Source: Paramecium pentaurelia
Lineage: Eukaryota; Ciliophora; Oligohymenophorea; Peniculida; Parameciidae
NCBI GenBank assembly: GCA_905183005.1
Contig: CAJJDO010000089.1
Location: 204,657-268,656, forward strand
Reading direction: 5' to 3'
Length of the DNA: 64,000 nucleotides
A model generated the notes under the pieces. It was not told the origin of the DNA, made no database searches, and worked only from the letters and a program-made list of their open reading frames with translations. The position numbers were made by a program, and so were the translations under genes. Below, piece by piece: positions 12,133-22,417 of the stretch (position 1 is the first letter of the stretch; every line of letters begins with the position of its first letter).

Positions 12133-12196
12133 ATGATGACTAAAAGTCACTAAAGTCTATGACTTATACATGAATTACAACCCTATGGTTGTCTGG
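12133..12196 (+). ncRNA. Possible C/D box snoRNA 2
   Basis: A perfect C-box ATGATGA at 12133-12139 and a D-like box CTGG at 12193-12196. The flanks can pair (TTAATA before, TATTAA after), as expected for a terminal stem. An internal ACAACC-CTAT-GGTTGT hairpin is present. The D-box deviates from CTGA, so the call is weak. Confidence 0.2.
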
Positions 12197-12226
12197 TATT
12201 AATTATACTATTATATATATATATAT

Positions 12227-12294
12227 GTGATGAAAAACTGACACCTCTTGATTGAGCCTATTGGCATTGATCGGAATTCAAAATCTGATTTTTT
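12227..12294 (+). ncRNA. Possible C/D box snoRNA 3 with T-run terminator
   Basis: C-box GTGATGA at 12227-12233 and D-box CTGA at 12285-12288, 62 nt overall, which is a normal C/D snoRNA size, followed at once by six T residues as in Pol III terminators. ATCGGA/TCTGAT flanking the end can form a hairpin. Target complementarity to rRNA was not tested. Confidence 0.3.
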
Positions 12295-12647
12295 CTTATA
12301 TTTGTATTTATACAGAAGTTAAAAAATTTTAAGATAGATCTACTAGATATATAAAAATTTGATAGGCATTACCAGATAATAATAATTATAAAAGTCATTA
12401 AAATATTATTATAATTATTTAAATTTACCTCTTTCTTACTAAAATAATTATCAAGATAAAATAACAAAGTTTATCTTATAATATCAATATATTATTTTAT
12501 AAATTATTATTCGAAGAAGCTGAAAAATAATCTATTGAATTAATCATTTAAAAAATTGTATAATTAAATTTTGATTCTATATATCATCAATTATATCACA
12601 TTTTCAACATTATTTTGGATATATATAAAAATTTTATTAAAGTCATT

Positions 12648-14172
12648 TCATATAGAATCATCATTTGCAATTTGAGTTTAGTCTGTTAATTCACTTTTTT
12701 CAAACTTAATTTAATTTAAAGAGTTTGAATGAGTAGTGCCTTTATTATCAGAAAAATTGTCATCTTCAATTTGAACTTTTTATCCTCTCAATCCAATAAG
12801 ATCATAAATAATTTGTTATTATTTTAAATTGAGTGAGGATATTAATTCTTTATGGTGAATATTCAAGGGTTGCTATTTTAATACACAATTATCTAGTAAA
12901 TATAAAATTTATCGTGTTTCATCTTAAGATTCAATTTTTTATTTATTAGATTAAATAATGTCTTCACTTTTAGAGTATGTATCTCTTTTTTAATTTAATT
13001 TGATTCTATCTTCTTTACTTAGATAATCCCGTAAGACTTATCTTTTTGTATTTTTTAATATCTAATTTATAAAATATTCATCATCTAATCCTTTCAACTT
13101 AAAATCATTTAAATTTAAATAACCTAACAAAGCAATCATTTTTTCTAATTCAAAATAATCCTTAAATTTTAATACATGATCAAAAATAAAAAGTGTACAT
13201 TAAATCTTATAATATAAATTTGAATACATTTAGATGATTGATAAATAAACTAGATATCATTTAATAGGCATATTTTTCTAAATATTTTCTGTAATATAAT
13301 AAATCAGTTGGTTCAATTAAATAATTCTTTTTTCCTATTTCTTACAAAAAATCAATTTCAGAATTTGAGAGTTATTCATTATTATCTAAAAATCTGTTAA
13401 AAGAAAGTTCATCTCTTAAAATATTAATAAAAAAGTGAACTATAGGTTGAGAATGAAAATATAACAAAAAATAAGTTAACTAAACTAAATTCTAAAATTT
13501 ATAAATTAGATTAATATACATAAGTGCATTAAATATTGGGGTTTTAATATATTAAACATTACAACACTGAAGATATATAAATTGATGCAGTATTTTCTAA
13601 TAAATCCTTAGTCAAATAATAATCAAATTCTATCATAGAATAATTATATTTAGAACGAATCTTGACTTAATAAATAATCTTATACTTGATTTACATAACT
13701 TTATATTAATTTAAGATTCTCAGAAACTTATTATGATAAATTTCTTTTGCTTTCTGCTAATTTTGTATAATAATCATCATTAATGATTTATTCTTTTGCT
13801 CTAAATAATTATATTCTATACTTATCTATAAAAAAATATTGTAGCCATTCTTTAGTAATATGAGAATTCTTATTGAATAATAATTATTCTTTTGATATCA
13901 AGTCTTATATGTTATTCTATTCGTCTTTGCAAATTGTACATACTCTATGTTATTATTTGAGATCATAATCAATGACCTCAAATTAATATATTTTATTACT
14001 AATCCCTTAAATTTTCCACAATCAAAACAAACAGCTCTTTAACATCTCTTACATTAATGTTATTGTAATAATCTGAATTAATATAGATTTAAATTTACAA
14101 TGTAAAATTTTTATTACATATTTCACATTTTTATTGTTTTTATCTAAGCAATGTTTTCTTAATTGTGGACAT
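12648..14172 (-). CDS. FYVE-type zinc finger protein with a TBC-like domain
   Basis: A 466-residue protein with five introns: 14073-14098, 13977-13999, 13661-13685, 13492-13519 and 13206-13227 (22-28 nt). Near the N-terminus eight cysteines in four CxxC pairs (CEIC, CKRC, CFDC, CTIC) form a FYVE-like double zinc site, though the canonical RRHHCR is replaced by QQHQCK. The middle resembles RabGAP/TBC domains (SVLQCLIYQNPNIQ, then HFFINILRDELSF), but the catalytic IxxDxxR appears as IEFDYYL, so the arginine finger is missing. The C-terminus is charged and Gln-rich. By family it would act on endosomal membranes or Rab proteins. Catalysis is doubtful. Starts 53 bp after the HSF B stop. Confidence 0.65.
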
Positions 14173-14225
14173 TCAATATAATAATTTTTATTATAAAATA
14201 AGAAGTTAAATTTTTAATGAAAATA

Positions 14226-15450
14226 TCATAATTCACTATCTAAAAATTATGGAATAAGATCTTGATCATAATAAGAGTTCTTACGACTTGGATTAGGTGA
14301 TTCTGAAATGATATAATTATCTTCTAATTTATGAAAAAAATAAGGTTCATTATAAACTATAAGTTAATTTTCTTATTTTTTATCTTAATTCTCTTATTTT
14401 ATATCTATTTTTTTATTAACTGGATATTCATCATCAAAACTAATTTCATCTTCAAATTTTGTATTATTATTTTTTTTTTCTTATTTTTAATTGTTTGTAA
14501 TTGCACTCAATAATACTTAAATTATTTAAGTTTTTGATAATTTTTCAATCTATTATTCTAAATTTTAACTTATAATTTGAGATGGCAATTAATCAAATAT
14601 TAATTTCTCATTTTCAAAATTTCTTTGGTTTTGTTATTCAAATTATATTTCATCATCATTTTCGCTGGTTTATTTCAACATTAACAAATTATTTGATTAA
14701 ATACTACTCTTAAGTTTATTATTTTATTTGGTTCCTTATAATGATTATAAAACCCATTTCATTATTTATTCTTCTGAATTTTCATTCTTATGCCTCTATA
14801 TTAATATTTATCATACTTATTTTTTGTTAATTCACTCCATAAGTATTTATTTTCCTTCATTACCTTTTCATTTTACTTAATAAAAATTTTAATTAATTTT
14901 TCTAATTCCATTTATTTATTTTACAATTTTCCCATTTACATCAAAATCTAAGAAGAATATACTTCAGAATTTTCACTTTATCCATTTCTTATTTATTCAT
15001 TCTTTATTAAACTCAAGGAATTCTATTCTTTTACATCACTAGTCTTTCGTTTGATTTAACTTAGAAAATGTCTAAAATATATATATAACTTACTTTTTAC
15101 CCTTTTAAAACAAATTATGCTTGAATTCATTTTCATTATTATCATGTCTGGTTTTATGAAAATCATACATATTCAATTATCGAACAAATGAAGCAAAGTT
15201 ACTATGTTTAAATGATTTAGGTAATATGATATTTGAGAATTCATTTACTTTTTTAACTATAAAGGCAGTTCCTTCTTCATTCCAACTAATTATCTCATTA
15301 TTTTAAGGATTCTTTTTATTTAAAATTAATTAATACTTCTATTATTTCATATGTTTTCAATAAAAATGCAGGTATGGAATCTTCATTATCCTTATTTGAT
15401 TATGATCTTTTCTTCTTTACTATTTATTAATCTAATAAATCGATTTGCAT
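14226..15450 (-). CDS. Heat shock transcription factor (HSF copy B)
   Basis: A 384-residue protein. After a short basic N-terminus comes the HSF DNA-binding domain (about residues 24-125): IPAFLLKTYEIIE, then NPQNNEIISWNEEGTAFIV, LPKSFKHSNFASFVRQLNMY and DFHKTRHDNN, the recognition helix matching the SFVRQLN consensus. A helical trimerisation-like region (about 170-250) and an acidic Gln/Asn-rich C-terminal half follow, as in HSF activation domains. Introns are 15312-15336 (25 nt), 15072-15093 (22 nt) and 14794-14816 (23 nt). Starts 48 bp from the divergent SELENOT gene. HSFs bind nGAAnnTTCn arrays; such an array lies upstream of the HSP70 gene at 38814-38854. Confidence 0.93.
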
Positions 15451-15498
15451 TTATTATAAATAATTAGAATTATTATAAAAATCATTATTATTTATTAT

Positions 15499-16026
15499 AT
15501 GATAAATAAACTAAATCTCTTCCTAGTCCTAGCAACTCTATTCTTGCTAACCACTTCTAGATAATAATAGGAGAGTAAACTAAATACCATCGATTCTCCT
15601 CTTGAAATTTTAATAGAATACTGTACTAGTTGATCTTACAAGGGAGCATATCAACAATTAGAAAATGCTCTCTTAAATTAATACTCAAATAAGATTAATG
15701 TGATAGGTTAGCCTTTTCCAATAGGGCCTTAAAAGGAAATGTTAGTAAACTGTCTAACATACATTCAATATGGATCCTTAATAGTCTTAGTGCTATTTGA
15801 TTCAATATTGTCAAATAAGATTTCATTATGGCAATAATACATTAGTCCACATAAGATGAGAGCAGGAATCATGATATTCATTGGATTTAATTTCATCATT
15901 TAGAATTTATAATCCACAGGAGCATTTGAAGTAACAATAAATGGATAACTTGTACACTCTAAACTAACAACAGGGTAAATGCCAACTGTTAAATAAATTT
16001 CAGACTTTGTTAGTTCTTTAGTATGA
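15499..16026 (+). CDS. SELENOT: Selenoprotein T, selenocysteine at in-frame TGA
   Basis: A 175-residue thioredoxin-like ER oxidoreductase. A signal peptide (about 1-20) is followed by LEILIEYCTS-U, where codon 45 (15631-15633) is TGA and sits exactly at the U of the SelT redox motif CxxU. Sequence after the TGA continues as SelT: SYKGAYQQLENAL, a hydrophobic hairpin, then STGAFEVTINGQLVHSKLTT, which closely matches the conserved STGAFEI.. segment of animal and plant SelT. The frame then ends at TGA 16024-16026. No intron is needed. A SECIS-like hairpin lies 16 bp downstream. In this code TGA is otherwise the only stop, so the enzyme needs Sec recoding. Confidence 0.92.
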
Positions 16027-16041
16027 AAAACTAAAAATAGA

Positions 16042-16108
16042 GCATAATTAGAATGACAAATTTTAGGAAAAAGAACAATCTTAAAATTTTGAGATATAAT
16101 ATTTATGC
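16042..16108 (+). promoter_or_regulatory. SECIS element in the SELENOT 3' UTR
   Basis: The eukaryotic SECIS core is visible: ATGA at 16053-16056, GA at 16091-16092, an upper stem AAATTTTA pairing with TAAAATTT, and an apical loop starting GGAAAAAG with the unpaired AA. The lower stem GCATAA (16042-16047) pairs perfectly with TTATGC (16103-16108). Its position just after the SELENOT stop is where Sec recoding requires it. Confidence 0.85.
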
Positions 16109-16272
16109 AATATATTAGTTTTTCATTAAAATGATAATTTTAATAATATTAAATTTGGCTTAGTCATAAAAAATAATAAAAAATAATGTATATACTTAAA
16201 AGTAATATTAATTTATTGTTAAGCAAATATAAAAATATATTGAATTATTAAAATTATTATAAAAAGTATAAG

Positions 16273-16485
16273 ATGAATTAAGCCTTGAAATATGTTCCTA
16301 AAATTAAATTTATTGGCAGTAGAGCTAATTTAGTTCCACATTAACATAGTGCATAAACAGCTAAGTATGTACATAAGGTTGTGGATTATCAAAGAAGAAA
16401 GATGACATAAGAAGAAATTGATATCATTAACTAAGGAGGATTTTCAGACATGAGTTGGAAGAAAGTCAAGCCTATCAATATATGA
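16273..16485 (+). CDS. KGD4/MRPS36-like mitochondrial protein
   Basis: A 70-residue protein without introns. The C-terminal half reads VDYQRRKMTQEEIDIINQGG, matching the conserved RRKLxxxEExxxIxxGG signature of the KGD4 (Ymr31/MRPS36) family, the small adaptor that joins the E3 subunit to the 2-oxoglutarate dehydrogenase core in mitochondria (older literature calls it ribosomal protein S36). The N-terminus is basic, compatible with mitochondrial import, and includes the usual short region with PH. Length is typical of the yeast-like short forms. Confidence 0.82.
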
Positions 16486-17440
16486 TCTTATTATCAAAAT
16501 CAATATATACATATTTATGCTAAATAAATTATATTTGAACATATCATAATTATCAAATATTTAGAAATTAAGTTGTATACTTAGAATGATTATATTGTTT
16601 GTCTAATAAAATATATTTATGATTTTTTAATTTACACCTTTTAAGATCTTAATCATTCACTATGACTAAAAATATTATATAATTAATCTTGAAATACCAA
16701 AATATTGTACTCTAATATAATAAGAGGAATACATTATTAAGTAAATTGCTACAAAAATCAATTTATAATGATAATCATAATTTTAATTGTATAATAATAT
16801 AGATTATATATATAATTTAGATGAATAATTAATCTTATTTTTATTTTTTCTAATTAATTTTATGAGTTTAGTAATAATATTATTTTTTAGTTATTTTAGT
16901 ATTTAAGTATTCTTTCTCATTTTTTATTTTATAGAACTTTGACAATCCATTAAATCAAATGTAATTAATTAGTATCCTTAGATACTATAATAAATAATTA
17001 TATATAAGTATTAGATTCTAATTTTTCTATTTCTCAGAATATAAAACTTTATTGTAGAATGAATAGTTTTTTTAACTCTTAAATTATATATTTATCAAAA
17101 GATTTTGCATATTTAATTTTATATCTGAATTATAATTATATTTTCGATTTAAGATTAAATATATTTCACATTGATCCTTATTTATAGATTATATAGTAAT
17201 AAGATATTCATTCTTAAATATATATTTCTAATGAATTTATTTTAGTCAAATCAATTTAAATGTATCTTGATTAAAAATTAAGTTTTATTAGTTTAACTGG
17301 TTTTTAAATATTTACAAAATACATATAAATTTTTGATATATAGTTTTTGTAGAATTACTCATAAAATAAAGTATGAAATTATCAGAATTATATAAATAAG
17401 TGTTGTTATTATTGATAAATTAATTCATACATTATTATTA
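16486..17440. other. AT-rich intergenic region
   Basis: About 955 bp between KGD4-like and the histidine kinase stop. Short weak frames occur (for example a plus-strand ATG around 16664) but none has domain-like sequence or consistent introns. Nothing supported. Confidence 0.5.
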
Positions 17441-19780
17441 TCATTATAAATGAGATAATATTTGTTTGATCGAATCTTTACTAATTGGTTTGATACATAC
17501 ACATTTCATTCCAGCATTTAATAACTCATTGATATCATCAGTTGCAGAAAAGGCAGTGCATCCTATGATATCAGGTTATATTTATTTTAATTTATTGCAT
17601 TCTTCAATAATAGCTTTAGTACTTTCCAATCCATTCATGATGGGCATTTGATAATCCATGAAAATTGCATAAAATAATTTGCATTCATCAATTTCACATA
17701 AATCATATTATTCTCTATATAATTTCAATGCTTCCAATCCATTTTATGCTTTAATCACCTTGAAATGAAGAGATTTTAAAATTGATTCCAATACAAGATT
17801 ATTAAAAGGTTCATCATCAACAATCATAATTTATTATAAACATTCACATTTATTATGTACTTTCTTTTAAATTCTGATTTATTGAATACTATCTTCTGAT
17901 CCTATTGATTATTCATATTCTCTGATTTAATTATGAATAATAAACTTTAATACTACTTCTGTTTCTTCTTTCTCTGTTGAACGAATGTATATATTGACTT
18001 TTGATTATTTATTTAATTTTTGAAGTAATAGATTACATGATCTTAAACCTAAATAAAATCCATCAGATGATGATGTTGTAAATTAATAATAATTATCATT
18101 ATTTAAAATTTCTTATATTAATTTAAGTTTTTAAACATTTATACCAGATCCATTATCTACTATTTTAATATTTAATGTTGTCTCTATTTAAGTTACATTA
18201 AAATCTTATAAACTTTGAAATGATGAATAATGAGACATTTTTTATAAGTAAGTAATATATGGATTATTTGGATTTGGAATAGGAATTGTAATAGGATGTG
18301 TTTCTTTACAAATAGAAATTGATAAGATTGATTAATTCTGTTTATCACAATGTTTTATTGAATTACTTATTATGTTTGTTATAATTTATTCAAATATTTC
18401 TGGATCAGTAAATAAAGTATGATTAGTTTCAGGATGATAATTAGCTAGAATTGCTATTTATTTTGATTTAATTTCATATTTAAAATTATCTATAATTCTA
18501 TCTAAAATATCATTTACTTTAATTAATTGATATTTTATAATTACTTAATCATCTAAACATAAATTATAATTTATTATTGAACTTATTATATTAGATTCTA
18601 TTTTAGAATTATAATAAGCCTGAAAAATCAATTCTTTATTTTAATCATCATTATTTTTATCTAAATATAGTTTTAATAAACCTTAAATTATATTTTTTCT
18701 AGTTCTTAATTCATGTGATAAAGATTTAATTAATTTACTTTTTAGAATAGTTCTTTCTGTTAATTTAGTTTTTTCAATTATTGCTGATATATCTGATAAA
18801 CAAACCAATAAACATTTTTTATCATTATATATTATATTATTATGAAATCTAACATCATAAACTTCTTTGTCATTTAATATAAATTAATAATTAACATTTT
18901 ATGTTATTACTTCTTCTTATAATTTAATAATCTATATAGTTTCAAATAAATTCAATCTTTCAGAATCTATTACATTAAATACTTATTGATTTCCATAAGA
19001 TTAAAATTATGTTAACATTCTCTTTGTTGATGTGATATCTAATTCATCTTTTTAAGAATTAAGATATTATTTAAACATGTCATTATAGATTACGAATTCT
19101 AAAGTAGATAAATTAATTAAAAATATAGGTTATGGTAATGAACTAATTATTTATTTAGGAATTATTTAATTGCAAATAAGTTTTCTGAATTTCTCTTCTT
19201 CTTATACTGTATATATAATAAATATTAGTATTGCAATACAAAAATCATAAAAAGCAGTCTTCCAAACAGAAAGAAAGTAACAAATTATGAAATAATAAAA
19301 TAGAAAGATTACTACCTTACACATAAAAAGAGGTTATGTACTAATTAATGCAATCATCCACATAATCTTTGTCATAAAATGTATTAAAAAGTGTTTGTTG
19401 AATTAGACAAATTGATTATCATTTAAAATTTTCTCGGAAATTCCAATATAAATACCTTAAAAGAAATTTAAAAGAATGATTACTACAAATTTCCTTCTCT
19501 TACTTAACCTATTTAAACAACATCTATCAATAATATTTATAATTAACGATATTCCAATATCAATAAGCAAAGTTTTGTAATGATTATTTGATTCAATTAA
19601 CAAGAAATTGACCAATAATTGTATTAAAGCTAAAAATATTTGAAGCCGACATAAATTTATAAAATAAGGCCACTTTGTTTTAAGCAATTCCTTTTTCTTA
19701 TACTTCAAAACCGATATTTTAGCTTAATTTATCAATGTATATTCCCAAATATATGTCTTAAAAGCTTTAATAATATGCAT
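17441..19780 (-). CDS. Membrane hybrid histidine kinase with receiver domain
   Basis: A 779-residue, apparently intronless sensor kinase. Order: N-terminal region with four to six hydrophobic segments (about 25-200), a PAS-like region (about 225-340), dimerisation/phosphoacceptor H-box SLSHELRT, a HATPase domain with N-box IISNSIKHC and G1 box VDNGSG, then a C-terminal receiver with MIVDDEPF, phosphoacceptor Asp in FMDYQMPIMNG, GCTAFSA and IKPIS. All phosphotransfer residues (His, Asp, Lys) are present, so it is likely active in a multistep phosphorelay. Start ATG 19778-19780 lies upstream of the membrane region. Positions 19590-19780 are repeated after the N at 20646 as an assembly overlap. 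Confidence 0.92.
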
Positions 19781-20645
19781 TAGTATTATAAAAAATTTAA
19801 TTTATTAGATCATAATTCAAACCTCTCTGATTTCATAACTAAATAAGAGATATAAATTATATTAAATAGAAATTACTTAGACATGCAAACCAATTACTGT
19901 TTATAAAATATATTTAGTATTTATATATTTTATTAATGGATACATCTAATATGTAAAAATCATACTAAATATAATAGACCAGCAGCTGGATCTAGACCAA
20001 CTAAATAAACTTTTGATTAAGCTCCTCTTATAAGATAAGTGTAAAAAATTCCTTAAAATTAAGAATCTAAAATAAATCTGATATTTTTGGACTCAATTCT
20101 CCTGCTCCTGTTCAATAACCATCAAGACAGAGCGCTCGTCCAAAAACAGATATATTTAGTACAGAAACTTAAACAATGAAACAATAAGAAGTAATACATA
20201 ATAATATACAAGGTTCGATAAAATAAAACTTTTCAATCTCAAATTTTCTCATCAGAACCAATTTAAGATGTTCCTCCACCTGCTAGAAATAATTAAACTT
20301 TTGAAACTTCTAAATAAGATGTTAAAAGATTTTAGAAAAAAAATAATGATAATAGATAAATTGATCATGGAAAAGAATTCCTTTTTGGTAAAAGTGGTAA
20401 ATTAAATTAAATATTATGAGATTTTGATGAATATAAATCATTAAAGAGAGCAGTAACATTAAATGAATTCAAACCAAAACTTAATTATGATCCTAATAAT
20501 AGGAGAAATAAAGAACTTTATGGAAATGAAATTGCTAGAGAACATCTTCCAACAAAAGAAGTTAATCTAGAAGTTTCCAGTCCTTAAAAACCTAAAAAAT
20601 CATAATAATAATAACAATAAGATCAAAATCCAAGTAATAGAAAAC
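19590..20645. repeat. Direct repeat 1, first copy (probable assembly overlap)
   Basis: This 1056 bp segment recurs, apparently identically, at 20647-21702 directly after a single N. It holds the 5' end of the histidine kinase gene and the first part of the FG-motif gene (ATG 19936-19938). Sequence is continuous through the left boundary here and through the right boundary in the second copy, as expected if two contigs overlapped and were joined without merging. Confidence 0.9.
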
Positions 20646-20646
20646 N
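20646..20646. other. Single-N contig junction 1
   Basis: One undetermined base between two copies of the same 1056 bp segment. It interrupts the first copy of the FG-motif gene. Confidence 0.9.
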
Positions 20647-21702
20647 GATTCAATTAACAAGAAATTGACCAATAATTGTATTAAAGCTAAAAATATTTGA
20701 AGCCGACATAAATTTATAAAATAAGGCCACTTTGTTTTAAGCAATTCCTTTTTCTTATACTTCAAAACCGATATTTTAGCTTAATTTATCAATGTATATT
20801 CCCAAATATATGTCTTAAAAGCTTTAATAATATGCATTAGTATTATAAAAAATTTAATTTATTAGATCATAATTCAAACCTCTCTGATTTCATAACTAAA
20901 TAAGAGATATAAATTATATTAAATAGAAATTACTTAGACATGCAAACCAATTACTGTTTATAAAATATATTTAGTATTTATATATTTTATTAATGGATAC
21001 ATCTAATATGTAAAAATCATACTAAATATAATAGACCAGCAGCTGGATCTAGACCAACTAAATAAACTTTTGATTAAGCTCCTCTTATAAGATAAGTGTA
21101 AAAAATTCCTTAAAATTAAGAATCTAAAATAAATCTGATATTTTTGGACTCAATTCTCCTGCTCCTGTTCAATAACCATCAAGACAGAGCGCTCGTCCAA
21201 AAACAGATATATTTAGTACAGAAACTTAAACAATGAAACAATAAGAAGTAATACATAATAATATACAAGGTTCGATAAAATAAAACTTTTCAATCTCAAA
21301 TTTTCTCATCAGAACCAATTTAAGATGTTCCTCCACCTGCTAGAAATAATTAAACTTTTGAAACTTCTAAATAAGATGTTAAAAGATTTTAGAAAAAAAA
21401 TAATGATAATAGATAAATTGATCATGGAAAAGAATTCCTTTTTGGTAAAAGTGGTAAATTAAATTAAATATTATGAGATTTTGATGAATATAAATCATTA
21501 AAGAGAGCAGTAACATTAAATGAATTCAAACCAAAACTTAATTATGATCCTAATAATAGGAGAAATAAAGAACTTTATGGAAATGAAATTGCTAGAGAAC
21601 ATCTTCCAACAAAAGAAGTTAATCTAGAAGTTTCCAGTCCTTAAAAACCTAAAAAATCATAATAATAATAACAATAAGATCAAAATCCAAGTAATAGAAA
21701 AC
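20647..21702. repeat. Direct repeat 1, second copy (probable assembly overlap)
   Basis: Second copy of 19590-20645, offset 1057. It starts with the truncated 5' part of the histidine kinase gene (through 20837 on the minus strand), which is not a separate gene, and runs on into the complete FG-motif gene. Confidence 0.9.
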
Positions 21703-22363
21703 TTATGGAAAATTAATCTAATGTTTTTGGTGATAGTCCAAGGTAAGTGTTAATGAAATTTGTTTAGCAAACCAATTTAAGGCTAAAAGGTCGAAAAATT
21801 AACAGCTTCAACATAAAAATGGAGTACTGTAGGAGGATAGAGTAATAATTAAGTAAAAGAATTTGATCCTGAAACATATGCAAAAAATAAAAAGGAAGCT
21901 GAATTACAATCTAGTGTGTTTGGTGATTAGTCTGTTAAAGTTTAACCTGTCTCAATTTCAGAATCAAAAGAGGAATCTGAAACTCAATAATGTAAAATAT
22001 TAATGTTTATTTTAGCTTAATCATAATAAGAATAATCTTAAAAATAACAAAAAACTAAAGAAAGATTAATTCCAAATAATTAAACTTGGTAATAAACTGA
22101 TTCTGTTAAAAATATGAGAGATTTTGATCCAACCTAATCATAAGTAAAGGATGAAATAGATCCATCATAAAAAAAAATGAATATTCTTAAATCATCTATG
22201 GATACTCATTAATTTGAACCATAATAAATTCCAGTAAATTAAAAAATATCTAATAAAAGTCTTAAAGTAATAATAATTTATTCAATTATAGTAAAAAAAA
22301 GACATTATTTAAAGAGAAGAAAAAATAAATAAAGAAAAATCAACAAAAACATAAAAAAAGTGA
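20993..22363 (+). CDS. Low-complexity protein with repeated [DNS][IV]FG motifs
   Basis: A 400-residue protein with seven introns of 22-25 nt (21010-21034, 21098-21120, 21248-21269, 21454-21477, 21743-21767, 21992-22015, 22267-22291); the spliced length is an exact multiple of three. It is rich in Gln, Ser, Asn and Lys with three short repeats, KSDIFGLNSP, QSNVFGDSP and QSSVFGDQS, and a Lys-rich tail ending QKK. No membrane segment or enzymatic motif. The repeats faintly recall microtubule-associated Jupiter/HN1 proteins, but I would not assign that. The stop lies 54 bp from the convergent DNALI1 stop. An incomplete duplicate begins at 19936 before the N. Confidence 0.75.
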
Positions 22364-22417
22364 AAATCCTATATAAAATAAGAGATATTTTAATTATATA
22401 AAATATGAATACTAAAT

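Larger units (their letters stand above)
11547..12647. other. Long non-coding stretch with structured segments
   Basis: About 1.1 kb without a supported gene. Between 11880 and 12300 it is less uniformly AT-rich and has several perfect short inverted repeats (for example ACAACC/GGTTGT around 12178-12193) and three C-box-like motifs, listed separately as possible C/D snoRNAs. The rest, 12300-12647, shows nothing identifiable. Confidence 0.45.

Noticed and set aside
11870..12300. tRNA or snRNA gene
   Set aside because: No cloverleaf, no B-box-like GGTTCGANNCC and no U-snRNA signature; only C/D-like boxes could be proposed.
17466..17651. Plus-strand frame starting MIESLLIGLIHTHF
   Set aside because: It is antisense to the receiver domain of the histidine kinase.
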